A DNA stretch of 64,000 nucleotides from NCBI RefSeq assembly GCF_019968605.1, contig NZ_CP082966.1, forward strand, positions 979,001 through 1,043,000, given 5' to 3'. The notes under the pieces are model-generated. The model was not told the origin of the DNA. It searched no databases and saw nothing but the letters and a program-made list of their open reading frames with translations. Numbering within the stretch: position 1 is the stretch's first letter; each line of letters starts with the position of its first letter. This DNA is from Polaribacter litorisediminis. Its GTDB lineage: Bacteria > Bacteroidota > Bacteroidia > Flavobacteriales > Flavobacteriaceae. Shown here piece by piece: positions 8,445 to 17,597 of this stretch. The position numbers and the translations under genes are program-made.

Positions 8445-9764
8445 ATGAATAATCACGATTTACCAGTAGCAATAATTGGAGGAGGTCCAGTAGGTTTGTC
8501 CGCAGCCGCACATCTTAAAAAAAGCAATCAACCATTTATTCTTTTTGAAACAGGAAGTCAAATTGGCGCCAATATTTTAAAATGGGGACACGTAAGGTTG
8601 TTTTCACCTTGGGAATATAATATTGACAAAGCAGCAGAAACTTTATTACGAGAAGCGCAATTACCAATTCCAAACAAAGCAGATGTCCCTTATGGAAAGG
8701 AACTCATTGAAGATTATTTAAAGCCACTTGCAAATTTACCAGGCATTAAAAAACATATTCATTTGAATTCGAAGGTAATCTCCATTGGAAGAAGCGGTTT
8801 AGATAAAATGAAAGATGCCAAGAGAGCAGAACTTCCATTTTCTATTCAAGTTATTGAAAATGGCAAGTTTAAGTTGTATGAAGCTAAAGCAGTAATTGAT
8901 GCTTCAGGTACTTTGCAAAGTCCAAATCCTGTAGGATCTGGTGGAATATTTGCCCTTGGTGAAGTGGATAATAGAGCCCAAATATATTATGGTATGCCCG
9001 ATATCAATGAAGCAAATGAGGATAAATATGCCAATAAAACTACTTTAGTCGTTGGCGGAGGGCATTCGGCTATAGGGACTATTTTAGCATTAAATGATCT
9101 TATCCATAAATATCCGAATACAAAAATTCATTGGGTATTGCGAAAAAAGCAAGTTAGTGATGTGTATGGTGGTCAAGAGGCTGATAAGTTTAAGGCAAGA
9201 GGTGCTTTAGGTATTCAAATTGAAATATTGGTGAATTCAGGAGCTATTGAGATTCATACGCCTGTGTATATTCATGAAATTGAAAAAAATAAGGACCAAT
9301 TAGCAATTAAAGGTTTAAAACACAAAGACACTTTTGTTTTAGAAGGTATAGATGAAATAATTAGTAATACAGGCTCTCGTCCCGATTTTAATTTCTTAAG
9401 AGAAATTCGCTTTGACTCAGATGCAGCTCTTGAAAGTGTTCCAAAGCTGGCTAATTTAATTGATCCAAATATTCATAGCTGTGGTACTGTAAGGCCACAT
9501 GGGGAAGCAGAATTAAGGCAAAAGGAAAAAGATTTTTATATTGTTGGGATGAAAAGCTATGGGCGTGCTCCTACCTTTTTAATGACTACAGGTTATGAGC
9601 AAATAAGATCAATTGTCGCTTTCATGAACGGTGATTTTGAAAGTGCAAAACGAGTAGAATTAAATTTACCAGAAACAGGTGTTTGCAGCTCAGGAATCAG
9701 TAGGGCAATTAAAGAAACTGAGGTCAAAGTAAAAACCAGCTGTGCTGCTACTTGTGGTGTATAA
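8445..9764 (+). CDS. FAD/NAD(P)-dependent oxidoreductase (flavin monooxygenase-like) with Cys-rich tail
   Basis: 439 aa. The N-terminal FAD Rossmann motif is VAIIGGGPVGLSAAAHL; a second dinucleotide motif LVVGGGHSAIGTILAL lies near the middle. This two-nucleotide layout resembles flavin-containing monooxygenases and thioredoxin-reductase-like enzymes. The last 20 residues contain four cysteines (VCSSG and TSCAATCGV), a possible metal, metalloid or redox tail. It follows sigZ by 67 bases and is probably co-expressed. Substrate unknown. Confidence 0.85.
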   Translation: MNNHDLPVAIIGGGPVGLSAAAHLKKSNQPFILFETGSQIGANILKWGHVRLFSPWEYNIDKAAETLLREAQLPIPNKADVPYGKELIEDYLKPLANLPGIKKHIHLNSKVISIGRSGLDKMKDAKRAELPFSIQVIENGKFKLYEAKAVIDASGTLQSPNPVGSGGIFALGEVDNRAQIYYGMPDINEANEDKYANKTTLVVGGGHSAIGTILALNDLIHKYPNTKIHWVLRKKQVSDVYGGQEADKFKARGALGIQIEILVNSGAIEIHTPVYIHEIEKNKDQLAIKGLKHKDTFVLEGIDEIISNTGSRPDFNFLREIRFDSDAALESVPKLANLIDPNIHSCGTVRPHGEAELRQKEKDFYIVGMKSYGRAPTFLMTTGYEQIRSIVAFMNGDFESAKRVELNLPETGVCSSGISRAIKETEVKVKTSCAATCGV

Positions 9765-9938
9765 ATTAATAGTTATCCTAATATTCTATTTAGTTACCAG
9801 CAATTTACTGAATAAAGGATATCAAACGGATTGGAAATATTAATGAAGAACTAGCTTCAACAAAGTATAAGAGCAACAGTGTAACAATTACCCTGTTAAA
9901 TCGTCAAACTTAGTATGAATTATTAAAAACAACCAAAT

Positions 9939-10376
9939 ATGAGTATAAAAACGAACTCTTCGAAATCATTAACCAATTATAATATTAACATCAAAATTAA
10001 ACTAGCAGCACTTTGGAGTACATTGATGTTTTTGTATATATATGCTGACTTTTTTCAGCTGATGACACCTAAAAAGTTGGAGAAAATGATTGACCTTCAA
10101 ACCCCAATGGGACCAACATCTCCTGTGATTTTGGTTGTATTTTCTGTGATTTTAATTATTCCTTCGTTAATGATCTTTTTATCCGTTTTTCTGAAGCCAC
10201 AAATTAATAAATGGTTAAATATTTGTATTGCCGCCTTATACGCCAGCATGTCCATTTTAATTATCGTTTCTACCTTAGGCAGTGAATGGCACACATTTTA
10301 TATTTTATTCAATCTTATAGAAGTTTTTGTTTTTGCAATGATTATTTATCAAGCATGGAAATGGCCGAGAGATTAA
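9939..10376 (+). CDS. DUF6326-like small membrane protein
   Basis: 145 aa with about four hydrophobic helices; the first follows a polar N-terminus and holds LWSTLMFLYIYADFFQLM. The short loop with TPMGPTSPVILVVFS and the ending YQAWKWP match my memory of DUF6326 proteins. No catalytic motif is visible. It lies 174 bases after the flavoprotein and precedes two other membrane proteins of unknown role. Confidence 0.75.
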   Translation: MSIKTNSSKSLTNYNINIKIKLAALWSTLMFLYIYADFFQLMTPKKLEKMIDLQTPMGPTSPVILVVFSVILIIPSLMIFLSVFLKPQINKWLNICIAALYASMSILIIVSTLGSEWHTFYILFNLIEVFVFAMIIYQAWKWPRD

Positions 10377-10490
10377 TGTTTGTTTTTAAGCTTACAGCAA
10401 TCTATAACTACTTTCTGCAACTAGCTTCGAACTTGTCATTGTTAGTCAACAACTCAGGTTACTTGTAAACTATTAAAAAAATGAAATTAA

Positions 10491-11291
10491 ATGAATAAAT
10501 CCTCCAAATCATATGTTTTAGAAAATGTGACTATATTATGGTTCTTGGTAACCTTAATTGGACAATGGATATTTGCTTTTTATGTAGCTATTTATCACGG
10601 GTCTCTAATTTTTCAAAAGGGATTAAAAGGTATGGGGGAAACTCATATGCCAAACTCCTATATTTCAGGAGATAGCTTAGGAAATATTATACTTGCTACT
10701 CATCTGGTTACAGCAGTAATTATAATTGGGGGCGGCCCTTTACAATTAATTCCACAAATACGATTAAAGTTTCCACGTTTTCATCGCTGGCTAGGTCGTA
10801 TGTATATGCTTTTTGCATGTTTTGGCGCGATGGCAGGATTATACCTTATATGGACACGACCACGACCATCGTTTGGAAATCTATTTCAGGAGGTTGCTAT
10901 TAGCATTGAAGGAGTCCTAATTCTTATTTTTAGCTTTTTAGCATTGCGATATGCAATTGTTCGTAAAATTCACATACATCGCAGATGGGCGCTCCGCCTT
11001 TTTATTACTGCAAGTGGTGTTTGGTTCTTAAGAATAGGTTATAAGTTTTGGTATTTTATTGAAGATTTATTGGGCTTTAAATTGGAGAATTTTTTTGATT
11101 TCTGGTCGTTTGGTTCATTTTTGATACCACTTGCAGTTCTAGAATTTTACCTAAGAATAAAAGACAAAAAGAATAAATCTAAACAACTGGCTTTGGCTAT
11201 TCTTCTTTTTGTTTTAACCTTGATAATGAGCGTTGGAATATTTTTAGCTGTAAAAGAAATGTGGTTACCAAGAATTTTGAAAGTTGTATAA
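10491..11291 (+). CDS. DUF2306 family membrane protein
   Basis: 266 aa, about seven hydrophobic segments. The conserved block PLQLIPQIRLKFPRFHRWLGR followed by a helix and HIHRRWALRLFI is diagnostic of DUF2306; the repeated His/Arg at membrane boundaries may bind a cofactor, but no function is established. It is the second of three consecutive membrane-protein genes. Confidence 0.85.
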   Translation: MNKSSKSYVLENVTILWFLVTLIGQWIFAFYVAIYHGSLIFQKGLKGMGETHMPNSYISGDSLGNIILATHLVTAVIIIGGGPLQLIPQIRLKFPRFHRWLGRMYMLFACFGAMAGLYLIWTRPRPSFGNLFQEVAISIEGVLILIFSFLALRYAIVRKIHIHRRWALRLFITASGVWFLRIGYKFWYFIEDLLGFKLENFFDFWSFGSFLIPLAVLEFYLRIKDKKNKSKQLALAILLFVLTLIMSVGIFLAVKEMWLPRILKVV

Positions 11292-11366
11292 AGATGAAAA
11301 ACAATAAAAATAAGGACAATGACTTATTGGCAATAAAGCTATATTGCAAATTTAAAACTATCTATC

Positions 11367-12047
11367 ATGAACATAAAAGATAAACAATTGATCTCTTCTG
11401 CAAGAACAACTGGCGTGTGGTATTTAATGATGGCCATTTCAGGTATTTTAGGGTTTATGGTCTTTCATTCTCAAATATTTGTTTCTAGTAATCCTGAACA
11501 AACGCTAACGAATTTAATAGAATTAGAATCTACTGCAAGAATTAGGTTGCTGTTAGAGTTTGCTATCGTAATATCTCAAGCACTTACCGCAGTTTGGTTT
11601 TTCAAATTATTTAAAGATAATTATGAATGGGAAGCTTGGACTCTAGGTATATGGGGAATGGTGAATGCTTTAGTCATTATGATAAGTGCAATTTCAATCG
11701 CCTCTGCAATAGGTGTTGCCAATTCTGACATAAGTACTATGGAAGATAAAGTTGTACTAATTGAGGTTTTTCAAAATATAATTTCAAATGCTTGGGGTAT
11801 TGGTGGTCTTTTCTTTGGGCTTTGGCTGTTTCCTATGGGTTTCATAGTCATCAAATCTAAAAGGATGCCTATCTGGTTAGGGAGAGTTATTATTTTAGGG
11901 GGAATAGGCTATCTAATTTCCACCGCTATCCGCTACGCAGGAATTGATTTTAGCTTCAATAGACTACTTATTCTACCTGCAACCATTGGAGAATTTTGGA
12001 TGATTGGTTATTTGCTAATTTTTGGGATAAGACCTAGTAATGAGTGA
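11367..12047 (+). CDS. DUF4386 family membrane protein
   Basis: 226 aa, six likely membrane helices. The start (ARTTGVWYLMMAISGILGF), an internal loop with a conserved Arg (ESTARIRLLLEFAIVISQAL) and the late GGLFFGLWLFPMGFIV segment match DUF4386. Function unknown. It closes a run of three membrane proteins after the sigZ-flavoprotein pair. Confidence 0.85.
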   Translation: MNIKDKQLISSARTTGVWYLMMAISGILGFMVFHSQIFVSSNPEQTLTNLIELESTARIRLLLEFAIVISQALTAVWFFKLFKDNYEWEAWTLGIWGMVNALVIMISAISIASAIGVANSDISTMEDKVVLIEVFQNIISNAWGIGGLFFGLWLFPMGFIVIKSKRMPIWLGRVIILGGIGYLISTAIRYAGIDFSFNRLLILPATIGEFWMIGYLLIFGIRPSNE

Positions 12048-12095
12048 AATTAAATTAGAACGGCACACAATAATGGCTATAATTCATTGTGCATT

Positions 12096-12185
12096 ATGCC
12101 AAAAACTGAAATAGAAACCATCAAACGGCCTGATTTCATAAGTGGAAAAGTCTACGTCGTTTCCCACAACGAAATCATAGCCTAG
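12096..12185 (+). other. Possible 29-codon ORF, doubtful
   Basis: ATG to TAG with a base composition slightly richer in GC than its surroundings (MPKTEIETIKRPDFISG at the start). No ribosome-binding site is evident. It may be a gene fragment; there is no further support for coding. Confidence 0.15.
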
Positions 12186-12293
12186 GTTTTGTGTGTAAGG
12201 TAAAATCACTCGAGTACCGTGAAAAAAACACCATAATCACCGCAATAAATAGTGAGTTTATTTCTCATATGCGATAAATAAGATTTATATTTA

Positions 12294-12308
12294 CCGCATA
12301 ATAAGCGG
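12294..12308 (+). promoter_or_regulatory. Small inverted repeat at the Fic gene start
   Basis: CCGC (12294-12297) and GCGG (12305-12308) form an inverted repeat ending three bases before the Fic start codon. It would lie in the 5' leader and could affect translation or bind a regulator. Short, so low confidence. Confidence 0.3.
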
Positions 12309-12311
12309 ATA

Positions 12312-13424
12312 ATGAAACCATTTATACATCAAAAAGAAGATTGGCCTAATTTTAATTGGAATAATGAAGAAATCCTAACTCTATTAGGAGAAGTCAGAAA
12401 TTTACAAGGAAAAATAATTGGTAAAATGGAAACTCTTGGTTTCGACTTAAAAAACGAAGCTGTACTTGAAACTTTAACGCTTGATGTAATAAAATCCACA
12501 GAAATAGAAGGAGAAATATTAAATCCTGGACAAGTACGTTCATCAGTCGCAAGACGTTTAGGAATGGAAATTGAAAACTCTGTTTTTTCAGAAAGAAATG
12601 TAGACGGTGTTGTAGATATGTTAATAGATGCAACTCAAAATTTCGAATCCAAATTAACTAAAGAAAGATTGTTTAATTGGCATTATTCATTGTTTCCAAC
12701 TGGACGAAGTGGAATGTATAAAATATTAATTGGTAATTGGAGAGAAGATTCAACAGGACCAATGCAAGTTGTTTCAGGAGCATTAGGAAAAGAAAAAGTT
12801 CATTTCGAAGCTCCTAAATCTAATATCTTGGATAAGGAAATGGAAGCATTTCTAAATTGGCTAAACTCAGATATGAAGATAGACCCTGTTTTAAAAGCTG
12901 GTATTGGACATTTATGGTTTATTACGATTCATCCTTTTAAAGATGGAAATGGACGTATTGCAAGAGCTATAACAGATTTATTATTATCAAGAGCAGATGG
13001 AATAGCACAAAGATATTATAGCATGTCTTCACAAATTAGAATTGAGAGAAAACAATATTATGATATTCTTGAGAAAACTCAACAAGGAACACTAGACATT
13101 ACAAATTGGCTTTCTTGGTTTTTAGAATGTTTATTAAATTCTTTGAAAGCATCAAATACAGTTTTAGAGAAAGTTCTTTACAAACATAAATTTTGGAATA
13201 AAAATGCGAAAGTAGTTCATAACGAAAGACAGAAATTAATGTTGAATAAATTATTAGATGGTTTTGATGGTAAATTGACATCTTCTAAATGGGCTAAAAT
13301 AACCAAATGTTCTTCTGACACAGCATTGAGAGATATTCAAGATTTAATGAAAAAAGAAATATTAAAAAAAGAACAAGCTGGAGGAAGAAGTACAAACTAT
13401 GAATTAATAAAAATCATTGAATAA
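12312..13424 (+). CDS. Fic family protein with DUF4172 N-terminal domain and C-terminal HTH
   Basis: 370 aa. The Fic core motif HPFKDGNGRIAR is at about residues 207-218 with catalytic His207. Fic enzymes usually transfer AMP from ATP to Ser, Thr or Tyr hydroxyls of target proteins. STEIEG at residues 62-67 fits the autoinhibitory motif [ST]xxxE[GN], placed before the core as in class II Fic proteins. The N-terminus (FIHQKEDWPNFNW) is DUF4172. The last 60 residues look like a winged helix (LTSSKWAKITKCSSDTALRDIQDL), which could mean DNA binding. No separate antitoxin gene is adjacent. Confidence 0.93.
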   Translation: MKPFIHQKEDWPNFNWNNEEILTLLGEVRNLQGKIIGKMETLGFDLKNEAVLETLTLDVIKSTEIEGEILNPGQVRSSVARRLGMEIENSVFSERNVDGVVDMLIDATQNFESKLTKERLFNWHYSLFPTGRSGMYKILIGNWREDSTGPMQVVSGALGKEKVHFEAPKSNILDKEMEAFLNWLNSDMKIDPVLKAGIGHLWFITIHPFKDGNGRIARAITDLLLSRADGIAQRYYSMSSQIRIERKQYYDILEKTQQGTLDITNWLSWFLECLLNSLKASNTVLEKVLYKHKFWNKNAKVVHNERQKLMLNKLLDGFDGKLTSSKWAKITKCSSDTALRDIQDLMKKEILKKEQAGGRSTNYELIKIIE

Positions 13425-13765
13425 AACCCTACAGCCAATAACTAAGCATATGGCGTGCCGACCTGTGCCGTGTTTCGATATAGGCCAACTATGTCTTGTT
13501 GACTGATCCATTGCTAAGGATATGAAGAAAACGGCGGTTTGAGTGTGCATCATAATAATTCGCAATCTTACAAATTCGTTCTGCTTTGAGAACTCTATCA
13601 TTAGAAAACAACTTTTTAAACTCAGCGGAAAAATCAAATTGATTTTACTACATTTACAAAGATCGACAAATATTTAAAAAAAATTGTGACAATTATAACG
13701 ATATGCGATATAACAGCAATGAGGGTATATGATTGTTGTGCTTCATTACCAGAAACCGATAACCA
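13425..13765. repeat. Partial dispersed repeats after the Fic gene
   Basis: 13433-13535 matches, with changes, the first about 80 bases of the 396-bp repeat at 15559 and 29151 (core ATAACTAAGCATATGGCGTG). 13553-13740 resembles 53190-53360, including AATCTTACAAATTCGTTCTG. The second similarity precedes an unrelated gene in each place. No gene is present. Confidence 0.6.
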
Positions 13766-14515
13766 ATGATAAAATTCTTTAGAAAAATTCGCCAAAACTT
13801 GCTTATGGAAAATAAAACTGGAAAGTATTTTAAATATGCTATTGGCGAAATTGTACTTGTTGTTATTGGGATTCTAATCGCACTTTCAATTAATAATTGG
13901 AATGAAGAAAGAAAAATAAATCTTAAAGAAAAATCACTTTTTAAAAATATCGTAGTCGACTTAGCTCAAGAAGAAAAAATATTGAATGAAGCCTTGACTA
14001 ATTACAAATACAACTCTGATTCATATGAACACATCTATAACGAAACCATTGGAAAGGCATCTTATGACTCTACTAACACTGTCTACAATAGTTTAAGATG
14101 GCATAACGTATATGATCTGATTGTCACCAATAAACATGCATCCGCCATTTCGGAAATTAACAATGATAATATCATAGATTTATTAAATCTAAAAATCAGG
14201 ATTGAAGTAGTAAACTCACAAGCTAAAAATAGATTTAACAACTTTAAAGATGAAATCATACCAGATTTTTTTTCACGCCATGGACTTCACGATAATAAGG
14301 TATTATTTAATCTTGAAAAGAATAAATGGTCACCTATTGTTAATACAAATATTGTGAATTATGATAGATTGAAATTACAATATGGATCTATTGAATTTGA
14401 CCAAATTTTAGCCACATTAAGACTATATACTACCTGGGCAATATATAATTTAGAAAAATTAATTAAACTAAATAAGGAAATAAGCGTCACATTGAATGAA
14501 GAGTTGTTGAAATAA
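13766..14515 (+). CDS. DUF6090 family membrane-anchored protein (isolated member)
   Basis: 249 aa. Head MIKFFRKIRQNLLMENKTGK, one membrane helix at about residues 22-43 (YFKYAIGEIVLVVIGILIAL), then a largely helical body likely on the outer side of the inner membrane. It carries no palindrome-derived insert in the linker. The body does not match any group of the large array at 30.6-52.8 kb closely, and it stands alone 16 kb upstream of it. Function unknown. Confidence 0.85.
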   Translation: MIKFFRKIRQNLLMENKTGKYFKYAIGEIVLVVIGILIALSINNWNEERKINLKEKSLFKNIVVDLAQEEKILNEALTNYKYNSDSYEHIYNETIGKASYDSTNTVYNSLRWHNVYDLIVTNKHASAISEINNDNIIDLLNLKIRIEVVNSQAKNRFNNFKDEIIPDFFSRHGLHDNKVLFNLEKNKWSPIVNTNIVNYDRLKLQYGSIEFDQILATLRLYTTWAIYNLEKLIKLNKEISVTLNEELLK

Positions 14516-14516
14516 C

Positions 14517-14675
14517 GAAAGCACAACACCTTTTATAATTAATGGCTAGTTCGAGCTTGCTTACGAAAATCCTTGCGGATTTTCTATTTGGTTTCTATTT
14601 GCTAAATTAGTGGCTTGAACACACCAATAATCATCCACAACAACATTGCCACACATACGAAAAAACCACTGAACA
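14517..14675 (+). repeat. Long foldable intergenic repeat (attC-like in layout)
   Basis: Nested hairpins: inner perfect arms 14565-14572 and 14577-14584 with loop TTGC; outer arms 14549-14556 and 14613-14620 with one G-T pair. Contains TTTCTATTTGCTAAATTAGTGGCTT. Related elements are at 26310, 41172 and 42652. It directly follows a stop codon, like an integron attC, but lacks clear R'/R'' integrase boxes. Confidence 0.5.
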
Positions 14676-15536
14676 TTGGGAAAAACAGCAGAAAATATTG
14701 AATACTATCTTGACTCTAAAAATGATAAAGATTATCTTCAAGATTTATTGCTGAATATCAAAGAGGCCTATAAAAATCAAACAAAACTGACTTTCCGAAT
14801 TGTTAAACCGAAAGAGAAAGGATTTTTGGTGAAAGTTGGTGGCTTATTTGCATTTGTTTCTTTTAACCATTTTGGTTGGTCATATCCTTCAATTGAATTT
14901 TGGAGAAATATTTCTAATTCATTAATTGGCGGTTTTTTTTCGGGAAAAATTTATCAAGTCGAGGAAAACCCAATTTCAATTCAAATAGATGCAAAAGAAC
15001 AGGAATTTGAAAACAGGAACTTAATAAAAGGTTCTAAATACCGTGGAATAATCTTAAGAAAAACAAAGTATGGCTTTTTTGTGGATTTAGGACTTCACTT
15101 TAATTGGAAATGTGGCTCCATTTTAGGTTTAATCCATATATCAACATTCTTGAAGGAATCTGATTATAAAAATTGGAAAGTTGGAAATGAGGTTGAAACT
15201 GTGTTCCAAGGATATAATGAAAACAATCAACCTGCACTTGGAGATATTATTGAGCGAGGAAAATGGAGAAATGGAGAAATGGAAAAACTGATTGGTACAG
15301 TCCAAAAAGTTACTGTGTCAATCAATGAAAGCGGAAAACCTGAATATTATGTTTCAGGAGAACATAAAGCGACAGTTCCAATCAAAAAAGAGTTTTATCC
15401 CAACTTAAGGACAACAGCAAAAAAATACACTTACCGATTAAAAGACGGAGAAATAATAGATTGTGAAATAATTAAAATAAATAGGAAAAAAGATAGTTTT
15501 GTATTAAAGTTGCAAATTGAACCACCAATGAGCTGA
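14676..15536 (+). CDS. S1-like (OB-fold) domain protein
   Basis: About 286 aa from a TTG codon at 14676; an in-frame TGA lies two codons upstream and no ATG is nearby, so the start is uncertain and the 5' end may be lost. The central part GSKYRGIILRKTKYGFFVDLG then LGLIHISTFL looks like an S1 RNA-binding domain, and a second OB-like repeat may be present near the C-terminus (KDGEIIDCEIIKINRKKDSF). It may bind RNA; no enzyme motif is visible. Long repeats lie on both sides. Confidence 0.6.
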   Translation: MGKTAENIEYYLDSKNDKDYLQDLLLNIKEAYKNQTKLTFRIVKPKEKGFLVKVGGLFAFVSFNHFGWSYPSIEFWRNISNSLIGGFFSGKIYQVEENPISIQIDAKEQEFENRNLIKGSKYRGIILRKTKYGFFVDLGLHFNWKCGSILGLIHISTFLKESDYKNWKVGNEVETVFQGYNENNQPALGDIIERGKWRNGEMEKLIGTVQKVTVSINESGKPEYYVSGEHKATVPIKKEFYPNLRTTAKKYTYRLKDGEIIDCEIIKINRKKDSFVLKLQIEPPMS

Positions 15537-15558
15537 AAAAAATTAACGAAAGCAGACA

Positions 15559-15954
15559 CAATAACTAAGCATATGGCGTGCCGATAGGCCAACGCTATAT
15601 GCCTTGTTGACTGATCCATTGCTAAGGATAAGGGGTAAAACGACGGTTTGGGTTTGGTTTTTAAAAGTAGTGTGATTGAGGAAAGGAGAGCGTTTTCAAT
15701 ATTTCTATAGCATAAGAGCTATTGATGATGCTTTTTTTAAATTTTTAGTCTTTTTAGAGGGTATTTTAGGGGTCATTTTTTGAGTTTAGACATTAGTATC
15801 CTTCATGGGCACATTGCCATTTCTTTATTGTTTGTATTTCAGTATTTTACGTTTTACTTTTTTTTGAGACATCATAATAAATTTTTAATTAAAAGCTAAA
15901 TTTAACGTTTTTTAAAACAAGAGTGAAAGGCTTCCGAGGAACGAGGATTAGTTC
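15559..15954. repeat. 396-bp dispersed repeat, copy 1
   Basis: Matches 29151-29546 over the same length with few differences; partial versions occur at 13433 and 54653. The first 60 bases hold an imperfect inverted repeat (AAGCATATGGCGT against ACGCTATATGCCTT). No gene is inside. Each full copy follows directly after an accessory gene on the + strand. Confidence 0.85.
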
Positions 15955-16126
15955 AATGATGGGTAAAAAAATTGCTTAATTATTGCTTTCATTTTGTTCA
16001 TTGCTTTCTTATTTACTATATTTAACTTTGGAAAGTTTAAACGTTGTTAAACGCAACTTTCATTAAACAAACACGCTGGCAATAATTTAAAAAAATTACA
16101 ATCAACAACTTAGTATTTTTAAACAC
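15955..16126. other. Upstream region of the AraC gene
   Basis: No gene. AT-rich sequence containing GTTTAAACGTTGTTAAACG at about 16037, an inverted/direct-repeat mix that could be a regulatory site of the following AraC gene. No clear promoter box was recognised. Confidence 0.25.
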
Positions 16127-17116
16127 ATGAAATACTTCTCTATAAATCTATATATCAAAATTCTTCATTGTGCTATCGAAGAAGGTATGCCTAGAGAAGA
16201 TTTCATGCATTTACCAACACCTATTAATGCTCTAGACAATGTATCTGTGATACCTGCAGAAGAGTTCTTATCCTTGCACGAATTTCTTGTCGATAAACTC
16301 GGACGTGGTTTTCCAGTGAGGGTTGGTCAAAAAATGATTATTGAAGATTATGGCGTTTTAGGTCTTTCTTGGCGCACATGCTCAAAAGTTGGAGAGATTT
16401 TTGAACGTAGTGAACGCTATTTCAAACTGTTATCAAACACATTTGATTGGCAAATTAAAAAGGAAGGGAATATTTCTCATATTGTACTCAATCGTGAAGC
16501 ACATCGAAAAGGGATGGAACTATCAACAGAGGCTAGTCTTTCTGCAACAGTAGTAGTACTCAAAGCCATGTCTGAAAAAGATATTTCTCCTATTCAAGTA
16601 TGTTTCAAACATGAAAAGCCCAAAGATCTTTCTAGCCATATAGTGGCATTTAATTGCCCTATGTTATTTGACCAACCACAATACTCCATAAGTTATAATA
16701 CAGTCGATCTTAATTTACGAACCGCAAAGGCAGATGCAAGCATCAACAACTATCTACTGCAACAAGTTGATGAAAAAACAAAAGGCATAAAAATACCTGG
16801 TCATAAGATTATAAACGATGTTGAAGCTATTATAAAGGATGCACTGCCCACAGGTATTCCAAGTATACATTATATTAGTGACCTGTTGGCCATGAGCAAC
16901 CGAACACTAACTAGGAGACTCTCTGAAGCTGGTGTGACCTATCGTGACTTAATTAAAAGAACACAGGAAACCATGGCAAAGAATATGTTATATAATACAG
17001 AGCAAAGTATTGGTGAAATTGCCTTTCTTACCGGCTTTTCAGAACAAAGTGCATTCAACCGTGCTTTTAAGAATTGGACGGGCCAAACCCCAACAGAATT
17101 TCGTAAAAACAACTAA
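16127..17116 (+). CDS. AraC family transcriptional regulator
   Basis: 329 aa. The N-terminal 200 residues resemble the arabinose-binding-like domain of OruR/ArgR-type AraC regulators. The C-terminal two-HTH domain is clear: HYISDLLAMSNRTLTRRLSEAG and then SIGEIAFLTGFSEQSAFNRAF, ending with the typical GQTPTEFRK. It is followed by a same-strand cluster starting 103 bases later. Two direct repeats suited to AraC binding lie in that gap, so it probably controls the cluster. Confidence 0.93.
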   Translation: MKYFSINLYIKILHCAIEEGMPREDFMHLPTPINALDNVSVIPAEEFLSLHEFLVDKLGRGFPVRVGQKMIIEDYGVLGLSWRTCSKVGEIFERSERYFKLLSNTFDWQIKKEGNISHIVLNREAHRKGMELSTEASLSATVVVLKAMSEKDISPIQVCFKHEKPKDLSSHIVAFNCPMLFDQPQYSISYNTVDLNLRTAKADASINNYLLQQVDEKTKGIKIPGHKIINDVEAIIKDALPTGIPSIHYISDLLAMSNRTLTRRLSEAGVTYRDLIKRTQETMAKNMLYNTEQSIGEIAFLTGFSEQSAFNRAFKNWTGQTPTEFRKNN

Positions 17117-17137
17117 TAGTTACATTTTGGCGTAAAA

Positions 17138-17166
17138 TGTCAAAAGCTTGTCTTTAAGTGTCAAAA
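17138..17166 (+). promoter_or_regulatory. Direct repeats, candidate AraC-type operator
   Basis: TGTCAAAA at 17138-17145 and again at 17159-17166, exactly 21 bp apart (two helical turns), upstream of the CDS at 17220. This is the geometry of paired AraC-family half-sites. A -7-like CATCTTTG lies at 17186-17193. Confidence 0.45.
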
Positions 17167-17219
17167 TACTCTTTTGAACACTGCGCATCTTTGTACCATC
17201 AAATTAATTAAACAAATTA

Positions 17220-17597
17220 ATGATGGTAATTATAGCAAAACTTTTAACAGGAATTTTTATAGCGCTTTCAGCTGATTCACTAGATACTTATACATCTATT
17301 GAGAGCAATAATGAACAAGCTGAATTATATGTGTCAAATTATATAATTCGAAATCCCCGTGAAAAAGCTTTTCAAATACTAGACAACAAATGCAACGTTT
17401 GCCACAGTAAACGCAATAAAAGACGAGTATTCACAATTGAAAACATGGATGACTTCGCTCCTGATATTTATAAACAGGTATTTGTAAAAAAACGTATGCC
17501 TAAAGGCCGAAAAATAAAACTTACTTCTGAAGAGTATAAAGACATTTTGACATGGATATCAAACAAAAAAAATAAACAAAATGGAACTAAATTATAA
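17220..17597 (+). CDS. Small exported c-type cytochrome-like protein
   Basis: 125 aa. A short hydrophobic start (MVIIAKLLTGIFIALSA) suggests export. One heme-attachment motif CNVCH is at residues 58-62, and KKRMPKGRKI later supplies a possible Met ligand. The ending EEYKDILTWI fits the last helix of class I cytochrome c. It is first in the operon after araC and overlaps the next gene by 17 bases. Partner and electron route unknown. Confidence 0.75.
   Translation: MMVIIAKLLTGIFIALSADSLDTYTSIESNNEQAELYVSNYIIRNPREKAFQILDNKCNVCHSKRNKRRVFTIENMDDFAPDIYKQVFVKKRMPKGRKIKLTSEEYKDILTWISNKKNKQNGTKL

Noticed and set aside
10286..10468. 60-codon ORF after the DUF6326-like gene
   Set aside because: Mostly overlaps that gene in another frame and has no motif or ribosome-binding site.
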